This document shows, piece by piece, positions 43,660 to 52,679 of a stretch of DNA of 64,000 nucleotides; the first letter of the stretch is position 1; each line of letters starts with the position of its first letter. Origin of the DNA: Shinella zoogloeoides (GTDB taxonomy: Bacteria > Pseudomonadota > Alphaproteobacteria > Rhizobiales > Rhizobiaceae); the NCBI RefSeq assembly GCF_030733845.1, contig NZ_CP132311.1:3826501-3890500 (forward strand), given 5' to 3'. The notes beneath the pieces are model-generated. The model did no database searches. It saw nothing but the letters and a program-made list of their open reading frames with translations, and had not been told where the DNA came from. The position numbers and the translations under genes were made by a program.

Positions 43660-45177
43660 ATGGCTTTCACCCCCAACGGTAAACACCTCGTCGCCGGCGC
43701 GTGGCTCGATGGTAACGGCACCTTCACCTCCTCGCCCGCCCATGGCCCCGCGCATACCTTCGCCGTCGGCACGGTCGAGCTGGTCAACCGCGCTGCCGAG
43801 GCGGCCGAAGAGGCGTTTCTGAGCTACGGTTATGCTCCCCGCGCGACCCGCGCCGCATTCCTGCGCGCCATCGCCGACGAGATCGAGGCCCGCGCCGAGG
43901 CGATCACCGAGATCGGCACGCAGGAAACCGGCCTGCCGGTGGCGCGCTTTCAGGGCGAGCGCGGCCGTACGACCGGCCAGCTGCGCCTTTTTGCCGATCA
44001 TATCGAGAAGGGCGACTATCTCGACCGCCGTTTCGACGCCGCCCTGCCGGATCGCCAGCCGGCGCCGCGTCAGGAAATTCGCCTGATCCAGCGGCCGATC
44101 GGCCCGGTCGCCGTGTTCGGCGCCTCCAACTTCCCGCTCGCCTTCTCGACGGCCGGCGGTGACACCGCCGCCGCGCTTGCCGCCGGCTGCCCGGTCGTCG
44201 TCAAGGGCCATTCGGCCCATCCCGGTACGGGCGAAATCGTCGCCGAGGCCGTTCTCGCCGCGATCGAGAAGACCGGCGTGCATCCGGGCGTCTTCTCGCT
44301 GATCCAGGGCGGCAACCGCCAGGTCGGCGAAGCCGTCGTGCAGCATCCGCTGATCAAGGCGGTCGGCTTCACCGGCTCGCTCGCCGGCGGCCGCGCGCTC
44401 TTCAACCTGTGCGCCGCCCGCCCCGAGCCGATCCCGTTCTTCGGCGAGCTCGGCTCGGTCAACCCGATGTTCCTGCTGCCGGAAGCCCTCAAGGCGCGCG
44501 CCGAAAGCCTCGGCCAGGGCTGGGCGGGCTCGCTCACCATGGGCGCCGGCCAGTTCTGCACCAATCCGGGCATCGCCATCGTCGCCGACGGCGCGGATGC
44601 CGACCGCTTCACCGCGTCCGCCGTCGAAGCGCTCGGCAAGGTCGGCGCACAGACCATGCTGACGGACGGCATCGCCAAGGCCTATCACGACGGCCAGGCC
44701 CGCTTCGAAAGCCGCAACACGGTGAAGCCGCTGTTGAAGACGAACTCGGCCGGCCGCGAGGCGCTGCCGAACCTCTTCGAGATCTCGGGCGACCAGTTCC
44801 TCGCCGACCACGCGCTCTCCGAAGAAGTCTTCGGCCCGCTCGGCCTCGTCGTGCGCGTCTCGTCGGTCGATGAGATGGCAAAGCTCGCCCGCAACTTCGA
44901 GGGCCAGCTGACGACGACCATCCACATGGATGCCGGCGACCTCGATGACGCCAAGCGCCTGCGCCCGATCCTCGAGCGCAAGGCCGGCCGCGTGCTGGTC
45001 AACGGCTTCCCGACGGGCGTCGAGGTGGTGGATTCCATGGTGCACGGCGGCCCGTACCCGGCTTCGACGAATTTCGGCGCGACGAGCGTCGGCACGATGT
45101 CGATCCGCCGCTTCCTGCGCCCGGTTTCGTACCAGAACATGCCGGAAGGCCTGCTGCCGGAAGATTTCCTCAACTGA
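43660..45177 (+). CDS. aldehyde dehydrogenase, probable 2-oxoglutarate semialdehyde dehydrogenase
   Basis: 505 residues. Catalytic Cys300 is in MGAGQFCTNPG, Glu263 in FFGELGSVNP, and the oxyanion Asn in ASNFPLAFSTAGGD. This NADP-type subgroup includes the ketoglutarate-semialdehyde dehydrogenases of hydroxyproline, arabinose and glucarate pathways. Context favours the last step of hydroxyproline degradation, giving 2-oxoglutarate for the TCA cycle. It is divergent from the reductase gene, and a strong terminator follows. Confidence 0.88.
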   Translation: MAFTPNGKHLVAGAWLDGNGTFTSSPAHGPAHTFAVGTVELVNRAAEAAEEAFLSYGYAPRATRAAFLRAIADEIEARAEAITEIGTQETGLPVARFQGERGRTTGQLRLFADHIEKGDYLDRRFDAALPDRQPAPRQEIRLIQRPIGPVAVFGASNFPLAFSTAGGDTAAALAAGCPVVVKGHSAHPGTGEIVAEAVLAAIEKTGVHPGVFSLIQGGNRQVGEAVVQHPLIKAVGFTGSLAGGRALFNLCAARPEPIPFFGELGSVNPMFLLPEALKARAESLGQGWAGSLTMGAGQFCTNPGIAIVADGADADRFTASAVEALGKVGAQTMLTDGIAKAYHDGQARFESRNTVKPLLKTNSAGREALPNLFEISGDQFLADHALSEEVFGPLGLVVRVSSVDEMAKLARNFEGQLTTTIHMDAGDLDDAKRLRPILERKAGRVLVNGFPTGVEVVDSMVHGGPYPASTNFGATSVGTMSIRRFLRPVSYQNMPEGLLPEDFLN

Positions 45178-45199
45178 TTCAAGCCACTGGCTTGCCTCG

Positions 45200-45238
45200 G
45201 GCCGGGTTTTCCGAAAGGAAGGCCCGGCCTGCTTTTTT
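45200..45238 (+). terminator. terminator of the aldehyde dehydrogenase gene
   Basis: GGCCGGG (45200-45206) and CCCGGCC (45223-45229) with an inner TTCC/GGAA stem, then TGC and six T. Confidence 0.85.
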
Positions 45239-45247
45239 CTCCACTGG

Positions 45248-45279
45248 GTATATACTTTTTGTATATTACTTGTATTTTA
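45248..45279 (+). promoter_or_regulatory. candidate regulatory region of the transporter operon
   Basis: GTATATAC (45248-45255) is a palindrome. Two direct repeats, TTGTATATTA (45259-45268) and TTGTATTTTA (45270-45279), follow. The TTGTAT element recurs before the deaminase and reductase genes. The ABC operon starts 76 bases on. Confidence 0.5.
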
Positions 45280-45354
45280 GGGGCGGATTTACGCTCTTGG
45301 CGCAGGACGGACCTCCGCCCGCGTGAATCGCCAGATCAATCCAGGGAGAGAGTA

Positions 45355-46164
45355 ATGAAGAAGACCTCGGTCCTCGCCTTCGGCCTCGTGGCCGCCACCG
45401 CTCTGACCAGCCCGGCCCAGGCCGACAAGCTGGACGACATCATCTCGTCCGGCACGCTGCGCTGCGCCGTCGTTCTCGACTTCCCGCCGATGGGATCGCG
45501 CGACGAGAACAACAACCCGATCGGCTTCGACGTCGATTACTGCAACGACCTCGCCAAGGCCCTCGGCGTCACCGCCGAGATCGTCGAGACGCCCTTCCCG
45601 GAACGTATCCCGGCCCTGATGTCCGGCCGCGTCGATGTCGGCGTCGCCTCGACCTCCGACACGCTGGAACGCGCCAAGACCGTCGGCATGACGGTTCCCT
45701 ACTTCGCCTTCCAGATGGCCGTCACGGCCAACGACAAGTCGGGCGTCAAGTCCTTCGAGGACATGAAGGGCAAGGTCGTCGGCGCCACCGCCGGCACGTT
45801 CGAGGCCATCGCGCTGGAAAAGTCGGTCAAGGAATGGGGCGCCGGCGAATTCCGCCCGTACCAGACCCAGGCTGACGTCTTCCTCGCGCTGAGCCAGGGC
45901 CAGATCGACGCCACGGTCTCCACCTCGACGGTTGCCCAGTCCAACGTCAAGAGCGGCAAGTTCGCCGGCATCTCGGTCGTCGGCAACGCGCCCTACGACA
46001 TCGACTATGTCGCGCTCTTCACCAACCGCGAAGAATACGGCCTGATCAACTACCTGAACCTCTTCATCAACCAGCAGGTTCGCACCGGCCGCTACAACGA
46101 ACTCTACGAGAAGTGGGTCGGCGGCGAAGTGCCCTCCCTTTCGATCAACGGCGTTTATCGCTAA
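45355..46164 (+). CDS. polar amino-acid ABC transporter, binding protein
   Basis: 269 residues. The signal peptide MKKTSVLAFGLVAATALTSP ends at AQA. The mature protein is a family 3 solute-binding protein: LRCAVVLDFPPMG, NPIGFDVDYCNDLAKALG, PALMSGRVDVGVAS and KGKVVGATAGTFEA. It probably binds hydroxyproline or a related amino acid, since the same operon encodes hydroxyproline-type enzymes. It is analogous to the hypMNPQ importer of Sinorhizobium in role only. AGGGAGAG precedes the ATG. A strong stem-loop follows the stop. Confidence 0.9.
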   Translation: MKKTSVLAFGLVAATALTSPAQADKLDDIISSGTLRCAVVLDFPPMGSRDENNNPIGFDVDYCNDLAKALGVTAEIVETPFPERIPALMSGRVDVGVASTSDTLERAKTVGMTVPYFAFQMAVTANDKSGVKSFEDMKGKVVGATAGTFEAIALEKSVKEWGAGEFRPYQTQADVFLALSQGQIDATVSTSTVAQSNVKSGKFAGISVVGNAPYDIDYVALFTNREEYGLINYLNLFINQQVRTGRYNELYEKWVGGEVPSLSINGVYR

Positions 46165-46178
46165 TCTGCCGTTTTGAA

Positions 46179-46207
46179 GGCGGCGCGGGAGCTTCTTCCG
46201 CGCCGCC
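46179..46207 (+). promoter_or_regulatory. intercistronic stem-loop after the binding-protein gene
   Basis: GGCGGCGCGG (46179-46188) pairs perfectly with CCGCGCCGCC (46198-46207) around a 9-base loop without a U-run. Its place between binding protein and permease mirrors the frcB-frcC stem-loop. Confidence 0.6.
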
Positions 46208-46234
46208 GATCGTTTCCGAGGGGTGAGACGGCAA

Positions 46235-46900
46235 ATGTTCAGTTACAATTTTCACTGGAACCAGGCCTTCAAGGCCCTGCCGCAGATGCTGGACGGCGCG
46301 CTCGTCACGCTCCAGATCGCGCTGCTTTCCATGGCCATCGGCCTCGTCGTCGCCCTGGCGCTGACGCTCTTCCGGCTGTCCGGCAACCGCGTCCTGAACG
46401 GCTTCGCCACGGCCTGGGTCGAGATCGCCCGCAACACGCCGGCCCTCTTCCAGATCTACATGGCCCATTTCGGGCTCGGCAATTTCGGCATCCACCTCAG
46501 CCCCTATGCGGCGCTGCTCGTCGGTATCGCCTTCAATAATGCCGGCTATCTCGCGGAAAACTTCCGTGGCGCGCTGAAGGCGATCCCGGAGACGCAGACC
46601 CGCGCCGGCCGCTCGCTCGGCATGACGCCGCTACAGGCCTTCCGCTACATCGTCATGCCGCAGATGCTGCGCATCGCCTTCCTGCCGGCCACCAACCAGA
46701 TGGTCTGGGCGATCCTCATGACCTCGCTTGGCGTCACCGTTGGCATGAACACGGACCTTGCGGGCGTCACCCAGGCGCTGAACGCAGTGTCCTTCCGCAC
46801 GTTCGAATTCTTCGCGCTCGCCGCGGTGATCTACTACCTGATCGCCAAGGCCGTGACGCTCGCCGCCCGGCTCGCCGCCGCGCGCATGTTCCGCTACTGA
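46235..46900 (+). CDS. polar amino-acid ABC transporter, permease 1
   Basis: 221 residues with about five membrane helices. It is a HisM/GlnP-family permease with the EAA loop AGRSLGMTPLQAFRYIVMPQ and the earlier EIARNTPALFQIYMAHFG. It pairs with the next permease to form the membrane channel. GTG 46223 is an alternative start; ATG 46235 gives a normal N-terminus (MFSYNFHWNQAF). The next gene follows 12 bases after the stop. Confidence 0.9.
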   Translation: MFSYNFHWNQAFKALPQMLDGALVTLQIALLSMAIGLVVALALTLFRLSGNRVLNGFATAWVEIARNTPALFQIYMAHFGLGNFGIHLSPYAALLVGIAFNNAGYLAENFRGALKAIPETQTRAGRSLGMTPLQAFRYIVMPQMLRIAFLPATNQMVWAILMTSLGVTVGMNTDLAGVTQALNAVSFRTFEFFALAAVIYYLIAKAVTLAARLAAARMFRY

Positions 46901-46912
46901 GAGGGGTAAGCC

Positions 46913-47563
46913 ATGTTCGATACCTCTCTCACCTGGGCCGATCTCGGCTTCCTCGCGCAAGGCGCCGCCATGACGCTGGCCGTCACCGCGGTCTCCGTTC
47001 TGGCAGGCACCGTGCTCGGCATCTTCTTCGGCGTCGTGCGCAACCAGCTCGGCTCCTACTGGTCGATGCCGATCACCTTCCTGCTCGATGTCTTCCGCTC
47101 CGTGCCGCTGCTCATCCAGCTCGTGCTCGGCAATGCGCTGCAGTCGATCATGAAGCTCGGCTGGGCACCCTTCACCACGTCCTGCGTGGTGCTGTCGCTC
47201 TATACGGCCGCCTATTGCACCGAGATCGTGCGCGGCGGCATTTCCGCCGTGCCGATGACGACCCGCCGCGCCGCCCGCTCGCTCGGCATGACCTGGTGGC
47301 AGGACATGCGCTATATCGTGGCGCCGCTCGCCACCCGTGTCTCGCTGCCGGCCTGGATCGGCCTGACGCTCGGCGTCATGAAGGATTCGGCGCTCGTGCT
47401 CTGGCTCGGCCTGATCGAGCTCCTGCGTGCCTCGCAGATCCTCGTCACGCGCCTGCAGGAGCCGCTGTTCATCCTGCTGATATGCGGCGCCATCTACTTC
47501 ATCATCAGCTTCCCCATCGCCCGGCTGGGCGGGTATCTCGAAAGACGGTGGTCCAATGATTGA
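46913..47563 (+). CDS. polar amino-acid ABC transporter, permease 2
   Basis: 216 residues, five membrane helices. The EAA loop is ARSLGMTWWQDMRYIVAPLA, preceded by YCTEIVRGGISAVPMTTRR, as in HisQ/HisM pairs. DVFRSVPLLIQLVLGNAL is the conserved first-half motif. It overlaps the ATPase gene by 8 bases, so translation is likely coupled. Confidence 0.9.
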   Translation: MFDTSLTWADLGFLAQGAAMTLAVTAVSVLAGTVLGIFFGVVRNQLGSYWSMPITFLLDVFRSVPLLIQLVLGNALQSIMKLGWAPFTTSCVVLSLYTAAYCTEIVRGGISAVPMTTRRAARSLGMTWWQDMRYIVAPLATRVSLPAWIGLTLGVMKDSALVLWLGLIELLRASQILVTRLQEPLFILLICGAIYFIISFPIARLGGYLERRWSND

Positions 47564-48278
47564 GATCGAAAACGTCCGCAAATCCTTCGGCCAGCTTGAA
47601 GTCCTGAAGGGGATCAACCTTACCGTGGAGAAGGGCGAGGTGCTGACCATCATCGGCGGCTCGGGCTCGGGCAAGTCGACGCTGCTGACCTGCATCAATG
47701 GCCTGGAGACCATCGACGCCGGCCGCATCGTCGTCGATGGTACCGACGTCCACGCCAAGGGCACGGACCTCAACAAGCTGCGCCGCAAGCTCGGTATCGT
47801 GTTCCAGCAGTTCAACGCCTTCCCGCACCTGACGGTGCTGGAAAACGTCATGCTCGCGCCGCTAAAGGTGCTCGGCCAGTCCAAGGCCGAAGCGGAGGCG
47901 ATGGCCGTAAAGCAGCTCACCCATGTCGGCCTCGGCGACAAGCTGAAGGTCTATCCGAGCCGCATGTCCGGCGGCCAGCAGCAGCGCATGGCGATCGCCC
48001 GGGCGCTTGCCATGTCGCCGGCCTACATGCTGTTCGACGAAGTGACCTCGGCGCTCGACCCGCAGCTCGTCGGCGAAGTGCTCGACACGCTGCGCATGCT
48101 GGCCTCCGAGGGCATGACGATGATCTGCGTCACGCACGAAATGAAGTTCGCCCGCGAGGTCTCCGACCGCGTCGCCTTCTTCCACAAGGGCGTGATGGCC
48201 GAGATCGCCCCGCCGGAAGCGCTGTTCGGCGCGCCGAAGGACCCGGAACTGCAGGCGTTCCTCGCCGCTACGCACTGA
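47556..48278 (+). CDS. polar amino-acid ABC transporter, ATP-binding protein
   Basis: 240 residues, a single nucleotide-binding domain of the HisP/GlnQ family. Walker A is GGSGSGKST, the signature is MSGGQQQRMAIARAL, Walker B is YMLFDEVTSALD (Val for the commoner Pro, also seen in close relatives), and the switch His is in VTHEMKFA. It energises the two preceding permeases. The dehydrogenase gene starts 4 bases after its stop. Confidence 0.93.
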   Translation: MIEIENVRKSFGQLEVLKGINLTVEKGEVLTIIGGSGSGKSTLLTCINGLETIDAGRIVVDGTDVHAKGTDLNKLRRKLGIVFQQFNAFPHLTVLENVMLAPLKVLGQSKAEAEAMAVKQLTHVGLGDKLKVYPSRMSGGQQQRMAIARALAMSPAYMLFDEVTSALDPQLVGEVLDTLRMLASEGMTMICVTHEMKFAREVSDRVAFFHKGVMAEIAPPEALFGAPKDPELQAFLAATH

Positions 48279-48282
48279 GGCC

Positions 48283-49536
48283 ATGATGAAGACTGAAATA
48301 AAGCCCGGCGTCGTCGTCATCGGCGCCGGCGTGGTCGGCCTTTCCGCCGCGATCGCCGCGCAGGCACGCGGCCTTGTGGTCACCGTTCTTGAGCGCGAGG
48401 GGCCGGCCGCCGGCGCCTCTGCCGGCAATGCGGGCGCCTTCGCCTTTACCGACATCCTGCCGCTTGCCTCGCCCGGCATCCTCCGCAAGGCGCCGAAATG
48501 GCTGCTCGATCCGCTCGGCCCGCTCTCCGTTCCGCCGTCCTACGCCCTGCAGATCGCGCCGTGGATGTTCCGCTTCTGGCGTGCCTGCTCGGCAAAACGC
48601 GTCGCCCATTCCACCGCCGCGCAGACCGCGCTGATGGACCTGTCCAAAGCGGAGCTGGAGCCGTTCCTCGCCGAGACGGGCACGGCGGCGATGCTGCGCA
48701 AGGATGGTAACCTCCAGGTCTATGAGAGCCAGGGCGAGCTCGACGCTTCGCTGCCCGGCTGGAAGGCGCGCGAAGAGCACGGCATCGAATTCCGCCACAT
48801 GGATACCGCCGAAATGGCTGAGATCCAGCCCGGCCTTGCGCCGCGCTTCACGCACGGCACCTTTACCCCCGGCTGGTATTCCATCGCCGATCCGAAGCTC
48901 TACACGCTGGCGCTGGCCGATCATTTCCGAGCAAGAGGCGGCGTGATCGAGCGCGCCGAGGTTTCCAGCCTGCACCGCATCGAGGGTGGCGTGGAAATCC
49001 GCACGACGGACGGCCGGACGCTGCGCGCGCAAAAGGTCGTGCTCGCCGCCGGCGCCTTCTCGCACCAGGTGGCCCGCTCGCTCGGCGAAAACATCCCGCT
49101 CGAAACCGAGCGCGGCTACAACACGACGCTGCCGGCCGACGCCTTCGACCTGCGCACGCAGGTCACCTTCGGCGGCCACGGCTTCGTCGTCACCCGGCTT
49201 TCGACCGGCATCCGCGTTGGCGGCGCGGTGGAGCTTGGCGGACTGAAGCTACCGCCGAACTTCCGCCGGTCGGAAGCCATGCTGGAAAAGGCGAGGCGCT
49301 TCCTGCCGGGCCTGAAGCCTGCGGATGGTGTGCAATGGATGGGCTTCCGCCCGTCGCTGCCCGACAGCCTGCCGGCCATCGGCCGCGCCCGGGCGACGCC
49401 CGATGTCGTCTATGCCTTCGGCCACGGCCATCTCGGCCTCACCCAGTCGGCTGGCACCGCGCGCCTCGTCGCCGATCTCCTCACCGGCGGCAAGCCCACG
49501 ATCGACATCGCCTCCTTCTCGCCACAGCGCTTCTAG
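48283..49536 (+). CDS. FAD-dependent D-amino-acid dehydrogenase/oxidase, probable D-hydroxyproline oxidation
   Basis: 417 residues, DadA/glycine-oxidase family. The FAD-binding [17 protein letters not shown] with the acidic ribose-binding Glu in [16 protein letters not shown] opens the protein. C-terminal [16 protein letters not shown] and [15 protein letters not shown] complete the FAD site. In hydroxyproline degradation such an enzyme oxidises cis-4-hydroxy-D-proline to pyrroline-4-hydroxy-2-carboxylate. Gene fusion into the transporter operon supports that role. ATG 48286 is an equally possible start. Confidence 0.85.
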   Translation: MMKTEIKPGVVVIGAGVVGLSAAIAAQARGLVVTVLEREGPAAGASAGNAGAFAFTDILPLASPGILRKAPKWLLDPLGPLSVPPSYALQIAPWMFRFWRACSAKRVAHSTAAQTALMDLSKAELEPFLAETGTAAMLRKDGNLQVYESQGELDASLPGWKAREEHGIEFRHMDTAEMAEIQPGLAPRFTHGTFTPGWYSIADPKLYTLALADHFRARGGVIERAEVSSLHRIEGGVEIRTTDGRTLRAQKVVLAAGAFSHQVARSLGENIPLETERGYNTTLPADAFDLRTQVTFGGHGFVVTRLSTGIRVGGAVELGGLKLPPNFRRSEAMLEKARRFLPGLKPADGVQWMGFRPSLPDSLPAIGRARATPDVVYAFGHGHLGLTQSAGTARLVADLLTGGKPTIDIASFSPQRF

Positions 49537-49546
49537 GAGCCTTCAA

Positions 49547-51229
49547 ATGGCCGAACTCTCCGCCCGCAGCATTCTTTCCGGAACAGCCTCCGGTCCGATC
49601 ATCGCGGCCGGGGAGGCGTTGAGTTTCTGGGGCGGCGTCGATCCGGCGACCGGCCGCGTCATCGACGTGCACCACCCGCTGCACGGCGTCTCGATCACCG
49701 GCGGCATCCTGATGATGCCGTCGAGCCGCGGCTCCTGCACCGGCTCCGGCGTCCTGCTCGACCTTGCCTTGACCGGCCGCGCGCCCGCCGCGCTGATCTT
49801 CAGCGAGGCCGAGGACGTGCTGACGCTCGGCGCGCTGATCGCCGCGGAAATGTTCGGCAGGTCCCTGCCGGTGCTGCGCCTGTCGCACGATGCCTTCGAC
49901 GCGCTCTGTCGCGCGAAGACGGCGCGGATCGGCGAGACGGCGATCGAGGCGGACGGCCTCGTGATCCCCGTCGCCCCGCCCGCCACGGCCGCGCTCGACC
50001 TCACCGATGACGACCGCGCCATGCTGGACGGCCGCGACGGCATCGCCGTGCAACTCGCCTTGCGCATCACCGTCGCCATGGCCGCCCAGCAGGACGCGGG
50101 AAAGCTGGTCGACGTGGTGCAGGGCCATATCGACGGCTGCATCTATGCCAGCCCCGCCAACCTCACCTTCGCGGAGAAGATGGCCGATATGGACGCGAAG
50201 GTGCGCGTGCCGACCACGATGAACGCCATCTCCGTCGACCGGGCGAACTGGGAAAAGCAGGGCGTGCCGCACGATTTCGGCGACCCCGCCGCCCGCCTTG
50301 CCGATGCCTATGTGCGCATGGGCTGTCGCCCGACCTTCACCTGTTCGCCCTACCTGCTCGACAGCGCGCCGAAGACCGGCGAGGCCATCGCCTGGGCGGA
50401 ATCCAATGCCGTGATCTTCGCCAATACCGTGCTCGGCGCCCGCACGGCGAAACATCCCGATTTCCTCGATCTCTGCATCGCGCTGACCGGCCGCGCGCCG
50501 CTGTCAGGCGTCTATCTGGAGGAGCACCGCAAGGCGCGCCGCGTCATCGATGTCGAATTGCCCGACAATGTGGACGACGCCTTCTGGCCGCTCGTCGGCT
50601 ATCTCGCCGGCCGCGCCGCGCCCGACCGCATCCCGCTGCTCACCGGCCTTGCCGCGGCAAAGCCGACCCGCGACGACCTGAAGGCCCTTTGTGCCGCCTT
50701 CGGCACCACCTCCGCCGCGCCGATGCTGCATATCCAGGGCGTAACGCCCGAGGCGGACGGCGCGGTCGCGCCGGATGCGGACCGCACGGCCATCACAAAA
50801 GCCGAGATGATCGATGTCTGGCGGATGTTCAACGACGGCCCCGATGCCGTCGAGCTCGTCGCCATCGGCAGCCCGCATGCCTCGCTGTCGGAATGCCGCG
50901 CCTTCGCCGACGCCCTCGGAGATCGCCAGCGACATCAGGACGTGACCGTGATCGTCACCGCGGGCCGGGATGTCATGGCGGAAGCCCGCGACGTGCTGGC
51001 GCGCCTCAGGGCAAGCGGCGTCGAGGTCCTGCCGGACCTTTGCTGGTGCTCGATCTCCGAACCCGTCTTCCCGCCGAAAACGCGCGCGCTGATCACCAAT
51101 TCCGGCAAATACGCCCATTACGGCCCGGGCCTGTCCGGCCGCACCGTGCGTTTCGGCAGTCTTGCCGATTGCGTCGAGGCGGCGCTGACCGGCCGCGTGC
51201 CGCCGCGCCTACCGGCCTGGCTCGCCTGA
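49547..51229 (+). CDS. aconitase X, fused small and large subunits; probable cis-3-hydroxy-L-proline dehydratase
   Basis: 560 residues. Residues about 1-145 are the DUF126 small domain, with [20 protein letters not shown] and its conserved Ser/Gly loop. About 175-560 are the DUF521 large domain, with [34 protein letters not shown] and [17 protein letters not shown]. Cys residues in TCSPYL and LCWCSIS are candidate iron-sulfur ligands. Bacterial aconitase X proteins of this kind dehydrate cis-3-hydroxy-L-proline to pyrroline-2-carboxylate; archaeal ones act on mevalonate-5-phosphate. The hydroxyproline neighbourhood favours the former. The start was set at ATG 49547, 10 bases after the dehydrogenase stop. 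Confidence 0.88.
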   Translation: MAELSARSILSGTASGPIIAAGEALSFWGGVDPATGRVIDVHHPLHGVSITGGILMMPSSRGSCTGSGVLLDLALTGRAPAALIFSEAEDVLTLGALIAAEMFGRSLPVLRLSHDAFDALCRAKTARIGETAIEADGLVIPVAPPATAALDLTDDDRAMLDGRDGIAVQLALRITVAMAAQQDAGKLVDVVQGHIDGCIYASPANLTFAEKMADMDAKVRVPTTMNAISVDRANWEKQGVPHDFGDPAARLADAYVRMGCRPTFTCSPYLLDSAPKTGEAIAWAESNAVIFANTVLGARTAKHPDFLDLCIALTGRAPLSGVYLEEHRKARRVIDVELPDNVDDAFWPLVGYLAGRAAPDRIPLLTGLAAAKPTRDDLKALCAAFGTTSAAPMLHIQGVTPEADGAVAPDADRTAITKAEMIDVWRMFNDGPDAVELVAIGSPHASLSECRAFADALGDRQRHQDVTVIVTAGRDVMAEARDVLARLRASGVEVLPDLCWCSISEPVFPPKTRALITNSGKYAHYGPGLSGRTVRFGSLADCVEAALTGRVPPRLPAWLA

Positions 51230-52399
51230 TCAGTCCCGGCCGAAGACGTCGCGCGTGTAGACCTTGCCTGCGACGTCGTCGAGGTTCTCCGAGCGGCGGT
51301 TAGCGATGATCACGTCGGCGCGGCGCTTGAAGGCATCGAGATCGCGCACGATCTCCGCTCCGGAAAACGTCTCGTCCGCGAAATCCGGCTCGTAGACGAT
51401 GAGGGTAGCGCCCTTGGCCGCGATGCGCCGCATGACGTCCTGGATCGCGGATTCGCGGAAATTGTCGGATCCCTTCTTCATGGCTAGGCGATAGACGCCC
51501 ACCACCTTCGGATCGCGGGCGAGGATGTCGTCGGCGAGGAATTCCTTGCGCGTCGCATTGGCCTCGACGATGGCGCCGATGAGGTTCTGCGGCACGTCGC
51601 CGAAATTGGCGAGCAACTGCTTGGTGTCCTTCGGCAGGCAATAGCCGCCATAGCCGAAGGAGGGGTTGTTGTAGTGCCCGCCGATGCGCGGATCGAGGCC
51701 GACGCCCTCGAGGATCTGGCGCGTGTCGATGCCGTGCGTCATCGCGTAGGTGTCGAGCTCGTTGAAATAGGCGACGCGCATGGCGAGATAGGTGTTGGCG
51801 AAGAGCTTGATCGCCTCCGCCTCGCCCGAGCCGGTGAAGAGCACCGGAATGTCCTTCTTCACGGCGCCCTGGCGCAGCAGGTCCGCGAACTGGCGGGCTT
51901 CCGGCGTGTCCGCGCCCATGACGATGCGCGAAGGGTGCAGGTTGTCGTAGAGCGCCTTGCCCTCGCGCAGAAATTCCGGCGAGAAGACGATGCGCTCGTC
52001 CTGACGCTCAGCGCGCACCGACTGCGTGTAGCCGAAGGGGATCGTCGACTTGATGACGATCGTGGCGCGCTTGTTGACCCGCCTGACGTCCTCGATGACC
52101 GCCTTGACGCTGCCCGTATCGCAGCGATGGGTCTCAGGATCGTAGTTGGTCGGTGTCGCGATGACGACGAAGTCGGCATTGGCAAAGGCTTCCGCCTTGT
52201 CCGTCGTCGCCTTCAGCCGCAGGGGGCGGGAGCGCAGGTAGTCCTCGATCTCCGCATCGACGATCGGCGAGACGCGCGCATTCAGCGCCGTGACCCGCTC
52301 GTGCCAGATGTCGTAGGCGATGACATCATTGTGCTGGGCGAGAAGCACGGCATTGGACAAACCGACATATCCGATGCCGGCGACCGTGATATTGACCAT
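51230..52399 (-). CDS. UDP-glucose 6-dehydrogenase
   Basis: 389 residues, the short E. coli Ugd type. The NAD fold opens with [20 protein letters not shown]. Catalytic Cys is in [14 protein letters not shown], with Lys in the middle domain ([14 protein letters not shown]). It oxidises UDP-glucose to UDP-glucuronate for surface polysaccharides. The stop lies directly against the stop of the convergent aconitase X gene. It has no polysaccharide neighbours within 20 kb. Confidence 0.92.
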   Translation of the reverse strand: MVNITVAGIGYVGLSNAVLLAQHNDVIAYDIWHERVTALNARVSPIVDAEIEDYLRSRPLRLKATTDKAEAFANADFVVIATPTNYDPETHRCDTGSVKAVIEDVRRVNKRATIVIKSTIPFGYTQSVRAERQDERIVFSPEFLREGKALYDNLHPSRIVMGADTPEARQFADLLRQGAVKKDIPVLFTGSGEAEAIKLFANTYLAMRVAYFNELDTYAMTHGIDTRQILEGVGLDPRIGGHYNNPSFGYGGYCLPKDTKQLLANFGDVPQNLIGAIVEANATRKEFLADDILARDPKVVGVYRLAMKKGSDNFRESAIQDVMRRIAAKGATLIVYEPDFADETFSGAEIVRDLDAFKRRADVIIANRRSENLDDVAGKVYTRDVFGRD

Positions 52400-52602
52400 G
52401 AAAACCGTCCGCAATACCCGTGTAACACTTCATCCGCCGCCTGAAACGCCGGGCCTGACTGGCATTAGGCAACAACGAGATGTCATGCAAGCACGTTTCG
52501 ACGGGCTCCCGGGAGGGGTGGTCGTATCGCACTGGCGGGAGAAACCGGACGGTGGCTGTGGCAAACTCTGGGCCCAAGGCCGCCCCAGACAGCATCTATG
52601 AA

Positions 52603-52631
52603 CGAAAAGAGGCCCGCCACTGGGGCGGGCC
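52603..52631 (-). terminator. terminator of the DMT transporter gene
   Basis: GGCCCGCC (52611-52618) and GGCGGGCC (52624-52631) pair. Read on the minus strand the stem is followed by TCTTTTC. Confidence 0.7.
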
Positions 52632-52679
52632 AAGTCGCTCGGGAGTGACCGAGCGGGGGGATTTCAATCTGTCGAACCT

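Noticed and set aside
42475..45045. An 856-codon frame extending the Ldh2-type gene upstream
   Set aside because: Only the last 345 codons match the family; the rest is antisense to the aldehyde dehydrogenase gene and crosses the divergent promoter.
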